Source: Paracoccus salipaludis (lineage in GTDB: Bacteria > Pseudomonadota > Alphaproteobacteria > Rhodobacterales > Rhodobacteraceae). Taken from it: 64,000 nt of DNA. Below, one piece after another: positions 20,001 to 28,656 of this stretch. Position 1 is the first letter of the stretch, and each line of letters opens with the position of its first letter. The stretch spans positions 1 to 64,000 of the forward strand of contig NZ_NSJZ01000010.1 of the NCBI RefSeq assembly GCF_002287065.1. Direction: 5' to 3'. Below the pieces are notes generated by a model. It was not told the DNA's origin. It searched no databases and saw nothing but the letters and a program-made list of their open reading frames with translations. Made by a program: the position numbers and the translations under genes.

Positions 20001-21628
20001 CTTCGAACCCTGAAGCACCGGCGCGCCTCACCCTTTACGACACCACCCTCCGCGACGGGCAGCAGACGCAGGGCGTCCAGTTCTCGGCCGCCGAGAAGGC
20101 CGAGATCGCACGGATGCTGGACGCGCTCGGTGTGGACTACATCGAGGGCGGCTGGCCCGGTGCGAACCCCACGGACAGCGACTTCTTCGCGGCGGCGCCA
20201 AAGACCCGCGCCACCATGACCGCATTCGGCATGACCAAGCGGGCGGGCCGGTCCGCCGCGAACGACGACGTGCTGGCGGCGGTGCTGGATGCGGGCACGA
20301 AGGCCGTCTGCCTTGTCGGCAAGACCCACGATTACCACGTCACCGAGGCGCTGGGGATCACACCGGACGAGAACCTCGCCAACATCGCGGACTCGATCGC
20401 CCATGTCGTGGCGCAAGGACGCGAGGCGATCTTCGACGCCGAGCATTTCTTCGACGGCTACGAGGCGAATCCGTCTTACGCGCTGGATTGCCTGCGCGCC
20501 GCCCATGACGCGGGCGCGCGGTGGATCGTGCTTTGCGACACCAACGGCGGCACGCTGCCCGAGCGCGTGGGCGAGATCACCCGCGAGGTGATCGCGGCCG
20601 GCATCCCCGGCGAGCGCCTCGGCATCCACGCCCATGACGATACGGGCAACGCCGTCGCCTGCTCGCTGGCCGCCATCGCGGCGGGCGCGCGGCAGGTGCA
20701 GGGGACGCTGAATGGCTTGGGCGAGCGCTGCGGCAACGCAAGCCTCACCAGCCTGATTCCGACGCTGATGCTGAAGGAGCCCTTCCGCTCGACCCTGACC
20801 ACCGGGATCACGCCCGAGGCGCTGGCGACCCTCACCCGGGTCTCTCGCCGCCTGGACGAGATCCTGAACCGTGCGCCGCTGCGGGCCGCGCCCTATGTCG
20901 GCGCCTCGGCCTTCGCCCACAAGGCGGGCCTGCACGCCAGCGCGATCCTGAAGGCGCCCCAGACCTATGAACACGTGGACCCGGCCACCGTCGGGAACGC
21001 GCGCATCATCCCGATGTCGAACCAGGCGGGGCAATCGAACCTGCGCGCGCGGCTGGCCGGCGCGGGGATCGAGGTCGCGCCCGACGACCCCGCGCTGGCC
21101 CGCATCCTGTCGGCCGTGAAGGACCGCGAAGATCAGGGCTATGCCTACGACTCGGCCCAGGCCTCGTTCGAGCTGCTGGCGCGCGCGGAACTGAACGCCC
21201 TGCCCGCCTTCTTCGAGGTCGAGCGTTACCGCGTCACCGTCGAGCGGCGGATGAACGCGATGGGCCGCCGCATCTCGGTCAGCGAGGCGGTCGTCGTCGT
21301 CCGCCTGGGCGAGCAGCGCGTGATGTCCGTCAGCGACAGCATCGGCGCGAACGGAGAGGACGCGGGCCCCGTCAACGCCCTGTGGCGGGCCCTGGGCAAG
21401 GACCTCGGCCCGTGGCAGGCCCTGATCGACGAGATGACGCTGGCCGACTTCCGCGTGCGCATCATCGGCGCGGGCACCGACGCCGTGACCCGCGTCACGA
21501 TCGACTTCACGGACAGCCGGGGCGCGACCTGGTCCACGGTGGGTGTGTCGCCCAACATCGTCGATTCCAGCTTCGAGGCGCTCGCGGACGCGATCCGCTG
21601 GAAGCTGATCCGCGACGGCGCGGCATGA
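19997..21628 (+). CDS. cimA: Citramalate synthase
   Basis: Condenses acetyl-CoA with pyruvate to (R)-citramalate, the entry to a threonine-independent isoleucine pathway. The 543-residue protein begins with the DRE-TIM signature [18 protein letters not shown], has metal-binding [11 protein letters not shown] and the [15 protein letters not shown] segment, and a C-terminal LeuA dimer/regulatory domain. The length and the QTQGVQFS signature fit the CimA group (TIGR00977 type) rather than LeuA or NifV; a homocitrate-type substrate cannot be fully excluded by eye. Start and stop overlap its neighbours by 4 bases. Confidence 0.9.
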   Translation: MTSNPEAPARLTLYDTTLRDGQQTQGVQFSAAEKAEIARMLDALGVDYIEGGWPGANPTDSDFFAAAPKTRATMTAFGMTKRAGRSAANDDVLAAVLDAGTKAVCLVGKTHDYHVTEALGITPDENLANIADSIAHVVAQGREAIFDAEHFFDGYEANPSYALDCLRAAHDAGARWIVLCDTNGGTLPERVGEITREVIAAGIPGERLGIHAHDDTGNAVACSLAAIAAGARQVQGTLNGLGERCGNASLTSLIPTLMLKEPFRSTLTTGITPEALATLTRVSRRLDEILNRAPLRAAPYVGASAFAHKAGLHASAILKAPQTYEHVDPATVGNARIIPMSNQAGQSNLRARLAGAGIEVAPDDPALARILSAVKDREDQGYAYDSAQASFELLARAELNALPAFFEVERYRVTVERRMNAMGRRISVSEAVVVVRLGEQRVMSVSDSIGANGEDAGPVNALWRALGKDLGPWQALIDEMTLADFRVRIIGAGTDAVTRVTIDFTDSRGATWSTVGVSPNIVDSSFEALADAIRWKLIRDGAA

Positions 21629-22389
21629 GCGGCCTGCCCGATCCCGCGACGCGGCGGCTGGCCGAGCGGTTGCGGCAGGAGGATCCCGACCGCTTCGCCA
21701 CGGCGATGCTGGCGCGCGGCGAGGCGCAGGCCAAGCTGGTGACGCTTTATGCGCTGAACGCGGAACTGGCGCGCACGGCCCTGTCGGCCCGCGATCCCCT
21801 GATCGCCGAGATGCGGGTCCAGTGGTGGATCGACCGGCTGGGCGCGATGGCCGTCGCGCCCCCCCCGCCGCACGAGCTGCTGTCGCCCCTCTGGTCCGCC
21901 TGGGGACCGGGGGCCGCCGCCTTTGCGCCGCTGGCCGAGGCGCGCCGCCACGACGCCGCGCGAGAATCCTTCGAGTCCGTCGAGGAGGTGGTCGCCTATG
22001 CCGACGCGACCGGGGGCGCCCTGATGACCCACGCCGCGCAGGCCCTGGGCGCCCCCGACGTGCCCGCGCTGCACGCGCAGGGGCGGGGCGCGGCGCTGAC
22101 CGCCTGGCTGCGCGCTCAGCCCGCCTTGCAGCCGTTGGGTCTCGGGCTTGCCGCGGCAGAACCCGTGCAGCTTGCCGCGCTGGCCCGGACCGCCGCGCAG
22201 GCATTCCGTGACGCGGCCGGGGCACGCCGCACCCTGCCCCGCGCGGCTGCCCCCGCCCTGTTCGCGGGGCCGGCGCCGATGCAGGTCCTGCAAGCCATCA
22301 TGGCGGGGGAACCACCGGCCGTCCCGTCGGATTTCAGCCGCCGCGCGGCGCTTGCCCGACTGGCTTTGACCGGACGCTGGTGGGTCTGA
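21625..22389 (+). CDS. Squalene/phytoene synthase family protein
   Basis: A 254-residue all-helical protein of the squalene/phytoene synthase superfamily, shorter than true carotenoid enzymes. It shows the pattern RFATAMLARGEAQAKLVTLYALNAELA and MRVQWWIDRL but lacks clear DxxxD diphosphate-binding pairs in both expected places. It therefore resembles the NDUFAF6-like subgroup, whose mitochondrial member is a complex I assembly factor. It follows cimA with an ATGA overlap. The hydantoinase pseudogene begins immediately after its stop, but its own C-terminus (LARLALTGRWW) looks natural. Confidence 0.82.
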   Translation: MSGLPDPATRRLAERLRQEDPDRFATAMLARGEAQAKLVTLYALNAELARTALSARDPLIAEMRVQWWIDRLGAMAVAPPPPHELLSPLWSAWGPGAAAFAPLAEARRHDAARESFESVEEVVAYADATGGALMTHAAQALGAPDVPALHAQGRGAALTAWLRAQPALQPLGLGLAAAEPVQLAALARTAAQAFRDAAGARRTLPRAAAPALFAGPAPMQVLQAIMAGEPPAVPSDFSRRAALARLALTGRWWV

Positions 22390-23453
22390 CACACCTTCTG
22401 GAACAGGTCGCCGGGACACACCTTTGCCGCGTTTCGGCCGCAGATGCTGGGGCAGGAACTGCCGGCGCTGGTGCGGGACGGCTACACCTCGTTCAAGGTC
22501 TTCATGACCTGCGACGACCTCGTGCTGAACGATGCTCAATTGCTGGACGTCTTCGAGGTTGCCAGCAGGGCCGCGCGTTGGTGGTCCACGCCGAGGGGCA
22601 TGACACGATCAGGCACCTGACCCGCCGCCTGGAGGCCGAGGGCCGCACCGCCGTGTTACCACGTCCAGGCCCATTCCCGGATCGCGGAACGCCAGGCCAC
22701 CCACCGCGCCATCAGCCATGCCCAGCTGATCGACGTGCCGATCGTGATCGTCCATGTCTCGGGCCGCGACCCGATGGAGCAGGTCCAATGGGCGCGGGCG
22801 CGCGGGCTCAGGGTGGATGCCGAAACCTGCCCGCAGTACATCGCGCTGACCGCCGACGACCTGCGCGGGCTGAACATGGATTTCGAGGGCGCGAAATACG
22901 TCTGCTCGCCGCCGCCACGCGATGCCGACAGCCAGGCCGCGATCTGGCAGGGGCTGCGCGATGGCACCTTCGACCTGTTCTCCTCGGACCACTGCCCGTT
23001 CCGCTTTCGGGGTCCGGCAGACACCGGCAAGAACAATCCCGGCGCCCGCACCTCGTTCCGCTGGGTGCCGAACGGCATCCCGGGCGTGGGAACCCGCCTG
23101 CCGATCCTGTTTTCCGAAGGCGTGTCCAGGGGCCGCATCAGCATGCAGCGCTTCGTGGCGCTGACCTCGACGAACCCCGCGCGGCTGTATGGTCTTTACC
23201 CGCGCAAGGGCAGCATCGCCGTCGGCGCGGATGCCGACCTGACGCTGTGGGACGCGAACCTGACCCGCAGCATCCGGCAGGCCGACCTGAACCACGGCTG
23301 CGACTACACACCCCCTACGAGGGGCAAGAGGTCACCGGCTGGCCTGTCCGCACCCTTCTGCGCGGGCGCAATATCGCGCTGGACGGTGCCCCGGCCGGCG
23401 AGCCTGCCGGCACCTACCTGCCCCGCCGGACCAGCGAGGCGTTCGAAAGATAG
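22390..23453 (+). pseudogene. Dihydropyrimidinase/hydantoinase pseudogene
   Basis: Homology to D-hydantoinase/dihydropyrimidinase runs across three frames. The N-terminal third is missing. Frame 1 gives a piece ending in YTSFKVFM...LLDVFEVASR (to about 22562); a shift leads to ALVVHAEGHDTIRHLTRRLEAEG (to about 22655); a second shift leads to SHAQLIDVPIVIVHVSG, ETCPQYIALTADDL and SSDHCPFRF (to about 23305). A third shift near 23308 leads to YEGQEVTGWPV and the normal end YLPRRTSEAFER. The metal-site cysteine/histidine regions in the first third are gone. With a 5' deletion and three frameshifts it cannot make the enzyme. A strong hairpin terminator still follows it. Confidence 0.9.
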
Positions 23454-23469
23454 GACGCACGCTTGCCGC

Positions 23470-23509
23470 CCCGGGCGCTGCGCCATGCGTGAGTGGCGCA
23501 GCGCCCGGG
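23470..23509 (+). terminator. Long perfect hairpin after the hydantoinase pseudogene
   Basis: CCCGGGCGCTGCGCCA (23470-23485) is a perfect 16-base inverted repeat of TGGCGCAGCGCCCGGG (23494-23509) with an 8-base loop. It lies 17 bases after the pseudogene stop. It lacks a T tract but would be extremely stable, probably the original terminator of the hydantoinase operon. Confidence 0.75.
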
Positions 23510-23583
23510 TCCGGCGTCTGTCTCAGGGAACCCGGTCCCCTCGGCCCCCGTTGCGGCCCTGCATATTCTCATCCCCATGGATC

Positions 23584-25113
23584 ATGACGCCTCTTTCCTT
23601 TACTCCGGGTCGAAACTGCTGGCGCGTCGACCCGGCCGACCGTTTTTCGTTGATCGTGGACGGGCAGGCCTATTTCCGAACCCTCCGCCAGGCGCTGCTT
23701 GCGGCGCGACATCTTGTCGTGATGATCGGATGGGACTTCGATTTCGAGATCGACATGCTGCCGGGCGAAAGCGATGCCGAGGGCAATGCCCCGGACGGGA
23801 TGCCCAACCAGGTCGGCCCTTTCCTCGACGCGCTGGTCGAGCGCCGACCCGATCTCGACATCTACCTTCTGAAATGGAGCGGCGGTGTCCTGATCGCGCC
23901 CGGACGCGCGCTGCCGGCCCTGCGCATCAAGCTGATGTCGCCCGACCAGATCCACCTGGCCTTCGACGGCCGCCATCCGATCGGGGCCTGTCACCACCAG
24001 AAGATCGTGGTCGTCGATGACGCGCTGGCCTTCTGCGGCGGCATCGACGTGACGGCGGGCCGCTGGGACACGCGCGACCACCGTTCGGGCGACCCGCGCC
24101 GCGGCCTGCGCTCGGGCGAGATCGCCCAGCCCTGGCACGACGCGGCCGCGATGATGTCGGGGCCTGCCGCGCGCGCCCTGGGCGAACTGGCCCGCTCGCG
24201 CTGGCTGCGCGCCAACGACGCCCCCCTGCCCGAGCCGGTACCCGAGCCCGCCGACCTGTGGCCCGAGGGCGCGGCCGTCGATTTCCGTGACATGCCCGTG
24301 GCCATCGCGCGGACCGAGCCGCCCGAGCGGGGCACGCCCGGGGTGGCCGAGATCGAACGGCTCTACCTGGACGCCATCGCCTCGGCGCGACGCTGCATCT
24401 ACATCGAGTCGCAGTATTTCGCCTCGGGCAGCATCACCCGCGCCATCGCCGCCCGGCTGATCGAACCCGACGGACCCGAGGTGGTGATCGTCAATCCCGA
24501 GGCGGCTCAGGGCGCGATCGAGGATGCGGCGATGCATGTCACCCGCAGCACCATGATGCTGGCCCTTCAGGCGCGCGACCGCTTCCGCCGCTTTCGGATG
24601 GTTTCGCCCGTCAATGCGGCGGACGAGTCGATCTATGTCCATGCCAAGCTGCTGATCGTGGACGACATGCATCTGCGGGTGGGATCGAGCAACATCGACC
24701 GCCGCTCGATGGGCTTCGACACCGAAGCCGACGTCGCGGTGATCGCGCGGGAACCCGCCGACCGCGCCCGCATCCGCGCCATCCGCTCGGCCCTGCTGGC
24801 CGAGCACCTGGGCGTCTCGGTCGAGGAGGTGGAGGCAGCCGTCGAGGACTGCGGCGGGCTGATCGGCGCCATCGACCGGCTGAACGCAAAAGGCCCGCGT
24901 CGGCTCGAGGTCCTGATCCCCCGCGATCCGGGCCCCGTGGGCAGGCTGCTGTCGCGCAGCCGGTTCTTCGACCCGCGCTATCGCCGCAGCGCCCGAAGCC
25001 GGTTGGGGCTGACCAACCGCCACCTGCTCTGGGCGCTTGGCGGAGCGGCGGTGGCGGGCGCGCTGCTGGCGCGCGCGCGCTATCTGCGCCGTGTCGGCGC
25101 GCGCGACGACTGA
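23584..25113 (+). CDS. Phospholipase D family protein (cardiolipin synthase-like)
   Basis: A 509-residue protein with two HKD motifs: H139-K141-D146 (HHQKIVVVDD) and H354-K356-D361 (HAKLLIVDD), followed by the GG(I)D and GSSN(I)D residues typical of phosphatidyltransferases and PLDs. A hydrophobic segment near the C-terminus (LLWALGGAAVAGALL, about 478-495) may anchor it in the membrane. The frame is open upstream into the pseudogene, so the start is a judgement: ATG 23584 gives the family-like N-terminus TPGRNCWRVDPADRFSLIVD. It could be a PLD or a cardiolipin synthase; the product cannot be decided from sequence alone. Confidence 0.88.
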   Translation: MTPLSFTPGRNCWRVDPADRFSLIVDGQAYFRTLRQALLAARHLVVMIGWDFDFEIDMLPGESDAEGNAPDGMPNQVGPFLDALVERRPDLDIYLLKWSGGVLIAPGRALPALRIKLMSPDQIHLAFDGRHPIGACHHQKIVVVDDALAFCGGIDVTAGRWDTRDHRSGDPRRGLRSGEIAQPWHDAAAMMSGPAARALGELARSRWLRANDAPLPEPVPEPADLWPEGAAVDFRDMPVAIARTEPPERGTPGVAEIERLYLDAIASARRCIYIESQYFASGSITRAIAARLIEPDGPEVVIVNPEAAQGAIEDAAMHVTRSTMMLALQARDRFRRFRMVSPVNAADESIYVHAKLLIVDDMHLRVGSSNIDRRSMGFDTEADVAVIAREPADRARIRAIRSALLAEHLGVSVEEVEAAVEDCGGLIGAIDRLNAKGPRRLEVLIPRDPGPVGRLLSRSRFFDPRYRRSARSRLGLTNRHLLWALGGAAVAGALLARARYLRRVGARDD

Positions 25114-25243
25114 CGGGCGCTTCTGCGCGTTCCGGTTGCCTTTCCGCCGCAGGGAACGTGGTCACACCCGTCCTCGCCCGGTGCTCTCGCGGCCTTGGGC
25201 GGGGATGGCAGTCTTCAAGGTCGATGCCGGGGCGGTTCCCGGC

Positions 25244-26290
25244 TCAGCACCCCAGCGTCGAGCAGATATACTGCCGATAGGCGCGGTTCGCCTCGCTTTC
25301 CTCGGGCGCGGCGCTGACGGTCGGGCGCGTGCATTCAAGCTGATAGTCGGGCTGAAGCCCTGCATTGACGCAGCCGCCGATGTCCCAGCCCGCAGGGATG
25401 TCCTGCAGATCGACGTTCTTCCACTTGGGATGGCCCCCGTCCTGCAACTGCGGCAGCCGCGTCAGGATCAGGTGGGACAGGTCGGACACCGCCTTGCAGC
25501 TCTGCCTCTGGTAGCTGTTGCCCTGGGGGTTGTACTCGAAGGTCATGAGCAGCGCCTTGACGGCGATCCCGCTCACCTCCTCGGGCTGGAAGGGATAGGT
25601 GTTCGCGGGAATGGTTACCGCGTCATAAACGCTTTGCAGCGTCTCGTCCGTGACCGGCACCAGGTGGAACTGTCCGGCGTCGATGTCGCCTTCGGCGAAA
25701 AGGGCCGTGGGGGCGCCCGCGACATAGAAGAAGGCGTCGATCTCGCCTGCCTTGAGCGCGGGCAGCGCCTCGGCGGGCGCGATCTTGCGGCGCTCGGCGG
25801 GCCGGGTGCCGGTCAGGTCCAGCACCAGCGAGGCGGTCAGGAAGGTGCCGCTGTTCTCGACCCCGATCGCCACGCGCTTGCCCGCAAGATCGCCGACGCT
25901 GCCGATGTCCGACCGGGCGAGGATATGGACTTCCTCGTCGTAAAGCGGAAAGGCGATCCGCACTCCCTGGATCGCGCGCGCCACGGCCGGGTCATCGGCG
26001 GAATAGGTCTTCAGATACTCCAGCACGTCGTTCTGCACGATGCCGAACTGGGTATTGCCGCGCGTGCGCACGGCCATGAAGTTCTCGAGCGATCCCGCGG
26101 ACTCGACCACGTCCAGCGTCTGGCCGCATTCCGCCATCACCCCCGCCAGATCGCGGCCGATCTGGATATAGGTGCCGGTCGCCCCGCCCGTCATCACCGC
26201 CTTGCCGAACTCCTGCTGTGCAGCGGCGGGGCCTGTCGCCAACGCCAGCATGGCGCCAAGTGCCGGGCCGAGCCATCCGGTCTTCCCCAT
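25244..26290 (-). CDS. TAXI family TRAP transporter solute-binding protein (orphan)
   Basis: A 348-residue periplasmic binding protein with a Sec signal (ending AAAQ, about residue 24) and the TAXI-type start VMTGGATGTYIQIGRDLAGVM. The ATG at 26290 follows a GGGGGAGGAAGG ribosome site. No DctQ/DctM-like fused permease is adjacent, so it must work with a distant TRAP permease or have another role. The C-terminal part is cysteine-containing (CKAVSD, GGCVNAG, LECTRP, ICSTLGC), suggesting periplasmic disulfides. Downstream is the convergent PLD gene; upstream is a coiled-coil secreted protein. Confidence 0.9.
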   Translation of the reverse strand: MGKTGWLGPALGAMLALATGPAAAQQEFGKAVMTGGATGTYIQIGRDLAGVMAECGQTLDVVESAGSLENFMAVRTRGNTQFGIVQNDVLEYLKTYSADDPAVARAIQGVRIAFPLYDEEVHILARSDIGSVGDLAGKRVAIGVENSGTFLTASLVLDLTGTRPAERRKIAPAEALPALKAGEIDAFFYVAGAPTALFAEGDIDAGQFHLVPVTDETLQSVYDAVTIPANTYPFQPEEVSGIAVKALLMTFEYNPQGNSYQRQSCKAVSDLSHLILTRLPQLQDGGHPKWKNVDLQDIPAGWDIGGCVNAGLQPDYQLECTRPTVSAAPEESEANRAYRQYICSTLGC

Positions 26291-26331
26291 CTTTTCCTTC
26301 CTCCCCCTTGCGGCTCTGCGGGCCGGTGATG

Positions 26332-27345
26332 TCAGCTGCAGGCGCCAAGTTCGGCGACCAGCGCCAGCAGCGTCTGCCGGTTGATCTGGCCATAGGCGCC
26401 CCGCAGGGCCTCGGGCGCGCATTCCCCTGCGATCAGGCGCCGCCGAAGATCGGCGCGCTGCGGCCCGGTCCCCAATGCCGGGGCGCGCGACAGGGCCCCA
26501 TCGACCTTTGCCGCGGGGCGCCCCGGCTGCTGCGAGGTCGCCGCAACGGTCCCTTGGGGCTGCGGAGCCTCGGCATCCTCTTGCGGCCCTGACGCAGCCG
26601 GCATGGCAGGCTCCTGCTGCACCGGGCTGCGGATGGCAGTCATCTGGTCGAGTTCCCCGGCGGTCTCGGCCAGAGCCGCCTCGGCAAGGTCGCGAAGCTC
26701 CTGCGCCTCGGCAAAGCCTTGCTCGGCTTCGGCCTGCCGGCGCTCGGCATCCAGGGCAGCCGCCTCTGCAGCCGCCTGACGGGCTGTCGTCTCCTCCACC
26801 TCCTGCCGCAGCGTTGCCTCGTGCTGCTGCGCCAGGGCCAGGGCGGCCTCTGCCTCGCTCCGCCGCGCCTCCAGCGCGGCGACCTCATCCCTCACCTGAT
26901 CGCGCTGGACCACAAGTCCGTCGAGTTGCTGCGCCAGATCCGCCAGGCGGGCTTCGGCCTCGGCGGCCTGCCGGCGCAATTCGGCCAGGCGCGCGTCCAT
27001 GTTCTGCTCTGGCTCACCTGTTCCGGCTGCCGCGACGTCCGGTTGCGGGGCCGGTTCTGTTTCCTGCGCTGCGGCTGGCCCGCTTCCGGGCGATGGGGCA
27101 GTCCGCGCCTGGTCTGCCGGCGGGTCCGTCCGCATGGCACCGCCCTGCGCCGCCGGGGCGGCGGCAATGTCCTCTGCCGCGGCGATGTCGTCCACTGGGG
27201 CGCTGGTCCCCTCCTGAGCGCGCAAGTCGGTGGACGCGCCGCTGCTCTGCCCGAGGGCTGCGCCAGCCATGACGGCCAAGAATCCACTGGCAGCAAGGAG
27301 CCTGATCACATCCCACCCCCCTTTCAGGACATCAAGCGCAACCAT
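26332..27345 (-). CDS. Secreted coiled-coil protein of unknown function
   Basis: About 337 residues: an N-terminal signal peptide (IRLLAASGFLAVMAGAALGQ), an Ala/Pro/Gln-rich low-complexity part, a coiled coil of about 120 residues (repeated EAEARLADL, QRDQVRDEVAALEARRSEAEAA, DAERRQAEAE), a second Pro/Gln-rich part and a short C-terminal domain with two Cys (GECAPEALRG, ELGACS). The GTG at 27309, after a GGGGGG run, gives a cleaner signal peptide than ATG 27345 and may be the true start. It is located between a TAXI protein and sox genes on one strand. I do not recognise the family; a periplasmic structural or scaffolding role is only a guess. Confidence 0.7.
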   Translation of the reverse strand: MVALDVLKGGWDVIRLLAASGFLAVMAGAALGQSSGASTDLRAQEGTSAPVDDIAAAEDIAAAPAAQGGAMRTDPPADQARTAPSPGSGPAAAQETEPAPQPDVAAAGTGEPEQNMDARLAELRRQAAEAEARLADLAQQLDGLVVQRDQVRDEVAALEARRSEAEAALALAQQHEATLRQEVEETTARQAAAEAAALDAERRQAEAEQGFAEAQELRDLAEAALAETAGELDQMTAIRSPVQQEPAMPAASGPQEDAEAPQPQGTVAATSQQPGRPAAKVDGALSRAPALGTGPQRADLRRRLIAGECAPEALRGAYGQINRQTLLALVAELGACS

Positions 27346-27426
27346 GGCCCGACCTGTCAAGCAGCGCCGTGATGGCGCAGGCACGCCCGCGCAGGATCGC
27401 GGTGGCGGAATGAAGGAATGCTGCCC

Positions 27427-27753
27427 CTAGCCCACGGTCACGTCGCGATCGGCCTGGGCGACGACGCCCCGGCGGTCGGTCCAGACCATCCGCAGCCTGC
27501 CTGAATGGCGGGCGGCAAAGGTGAACTCGATATAGGGGTTCTGCGAGATCGCCATCTCGGGGGTCCATTCAAGCAGCAGGCTGTCGCCCAGCGAAGCCGT
27601 GAAGCCGGTCAGGATGTCTTGCGGGACCGTCTGGCCCGAGGCATCCAGCCGGAGGCCGCTTTCCATGACATGGACCATCTGCGCCCGGACTCGGACGATC
27701 TCGCCCGGCGCGGGGGTTTCGTTGCTGATCCAGATGCGGGGGGGACGGGCCAT
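27427..27753 (-). CDS. soxZ: Thiosulfate-oxidation carrier subunit SoxZ
   Basis: A 108-residue subunit of the periplasmic SoxYZ sulfur carrier, with the SoxZ fold segments PRIWISNETPAPGEIVRVR, MVHVMESG and NPYIEFTFAARHSGRLRMVWTD. It has no signal peptide, as expected, since SoxZ is co-exported with SoxY by the Tat path. It starts 8 bases after soxY ends. The usual soxXA, soxB and soxCD genes are not in this window, so this pair either serves a distant set or works with the neighbouring flavocytochrome. Confidence 0.93.
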   Translation of the reverse strand: MARPPRIWISNETPAPGEIVRVRAQMVHVMESGLRLDASGQTVPQDILTGFTASLGDSLLLEWTPEMAISQNPYIEFTFAARHSGRLRMVWTDRRGVVAQADRDVTVG

Positions 27754-27761
27754 GCTGTCTC

Positions 27762-28259
27762 CTACAGACCGCAGCCGCCGGGGGCGACGGTGATGTCCCG
27801 CCGGGCCATCAGCACACGGCCGTCCTCCATCCGCGCATAAGCCCGGACCGGCATGGACCGGATCAATCTCAGCCGCACCGTCACATCGGCCGAGCCGGTG
27901 GCGGCGGTGAAGCGGAAGCGGCAGGCCAACGGTCCGGGGTTGAGGTCGGCGATCACGATGATCTCGCTGCACCACGAGGCGTCGGTGATCGGCTCGGTGA
28001 CATGGACGCGCACCGGAACGGCGGCGGGGTTGTCCCCCAGCGCCGGAAGGTCCAGCGCCAGCCCCTGGGACAGGACCTCCGCGCCCGCGGCGAACTCGGC
28101 CGCCAGCCGGTCGGCTTCGGCGGAATCGATCTGCGGCATGGCCGTGGTGGACTGCGCCTGTGCGGCCGCGGGTCCAAGGCCCGCCGCCGCCAGCCCGCCC
28201 AGCGCCGCCGCCCCGGCAAGAAGGTCGCGCCGCCGCATGTCAGAACCGAAGGACGTCAT
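27762..28259 (-). CDS. soxY: Thiosulfate-oxidation carrier subunit SoxY
   Basis: A periplasmic sulfur-carrier subunit with a twin-arginine signal (MRRRDLLAGAAALGGLAAAG). The C-terminal swinging arm ends VAPGGCGL, so the substrate-binding cysteine is present but the usual GGCGG end is altered at the last residue. The ATG at 28259 has GGAAAG a suitable distance upstream; ATG 28238 (MRRRD) would also keep the whole signal. The start overlaps the preceding damaged ORF. Together with soxZ it forms a heterodimer carrying sulfur intermediates. Confidence 0.92.
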   Translation of the reverse strand: MTSFGSDMRRRDLLAGAAALGGLAAAGLGPAAAQAQSTTAMPQIDSAEADRLAAEFAAGAEVLSQGLALDLPALGDNPAAVPVRVHVTEPITDASWCSEIIVIADLNPGPLACRFRFTAATGSADVTVRLRLIRSMPVRAYARMEDGRVLMARRDITVAPGGCGL

Positions 28260-28656
28260 CGCGCTTTCCATTGATCCGGGCGAGGTCCTCTTCCGTCAGG
28301 CCGGGCACGCGCATGTCGATGTCGATCCGCGTCTGATGGACATGGTCGCCGGCCCCCGCCTCAAGGGTGAACTCGACCGGGTCCACCTCGCCCGGGTGCT
28401 TCGTACCCAGCATATAGCAGAGGTGGCCGGGAAGTTCAGCCATCACGATTGCCGCCCGACAGGATCGGGCATCCCTGGTCCACGTGGCCCGTCGAGGTCC
28501 GGGCGATCCTGCGGCCGCGCCGATCGCACAGCTTAGGACGGGGGCGCCGAAGCCCTCGGCACGGAAGCTGCGCGCCGGGATGGCTGTCGCAGGGACGCCC
28601 GCCTGCGCCGCCGCGCCGAGGTCCGCGCCCCGCAGGCCAAGCGCGGCCGCGCTCAC
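28240..28656 (-). pseudogene. Uncharacterised small ORF between soxF and soxY, probably frame-shifted
   Basis: A 138-codon frame runs from a GTG overlapping the soxF stop (GTGA, 28656) to a TGA one base before the MRRRD codon of soxY, exactly the spacing expected of a real operon gene. However, codon use changes in the middle. From about 28510 to 28440 this frame uses rare-looking codons (GGA, CGA, AGG, TGT), while another frame (RIARTSTGHVDQGCPILSGGN) has the GC-rich third positions typical of the region. The C-terminal part (LPGHLCYMLGTKHPGEV, VHQTRIDIDMRVPGLTEEDL) again looks coding. I do not recognise the family; an OsmC-like origin is only a weak guess. Confidence 0.45.

Noticed and set aside
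22735..25113. Single open frame suggesting a hydantoinase-phospholipase D fusion protein
   Set aside because: The frame runs through the pseudogene and the terminator hairpin into the PLD gene by chance; after the third frameshift the hydantoinase end is in another frame, and the PLD has its own start at 23584.
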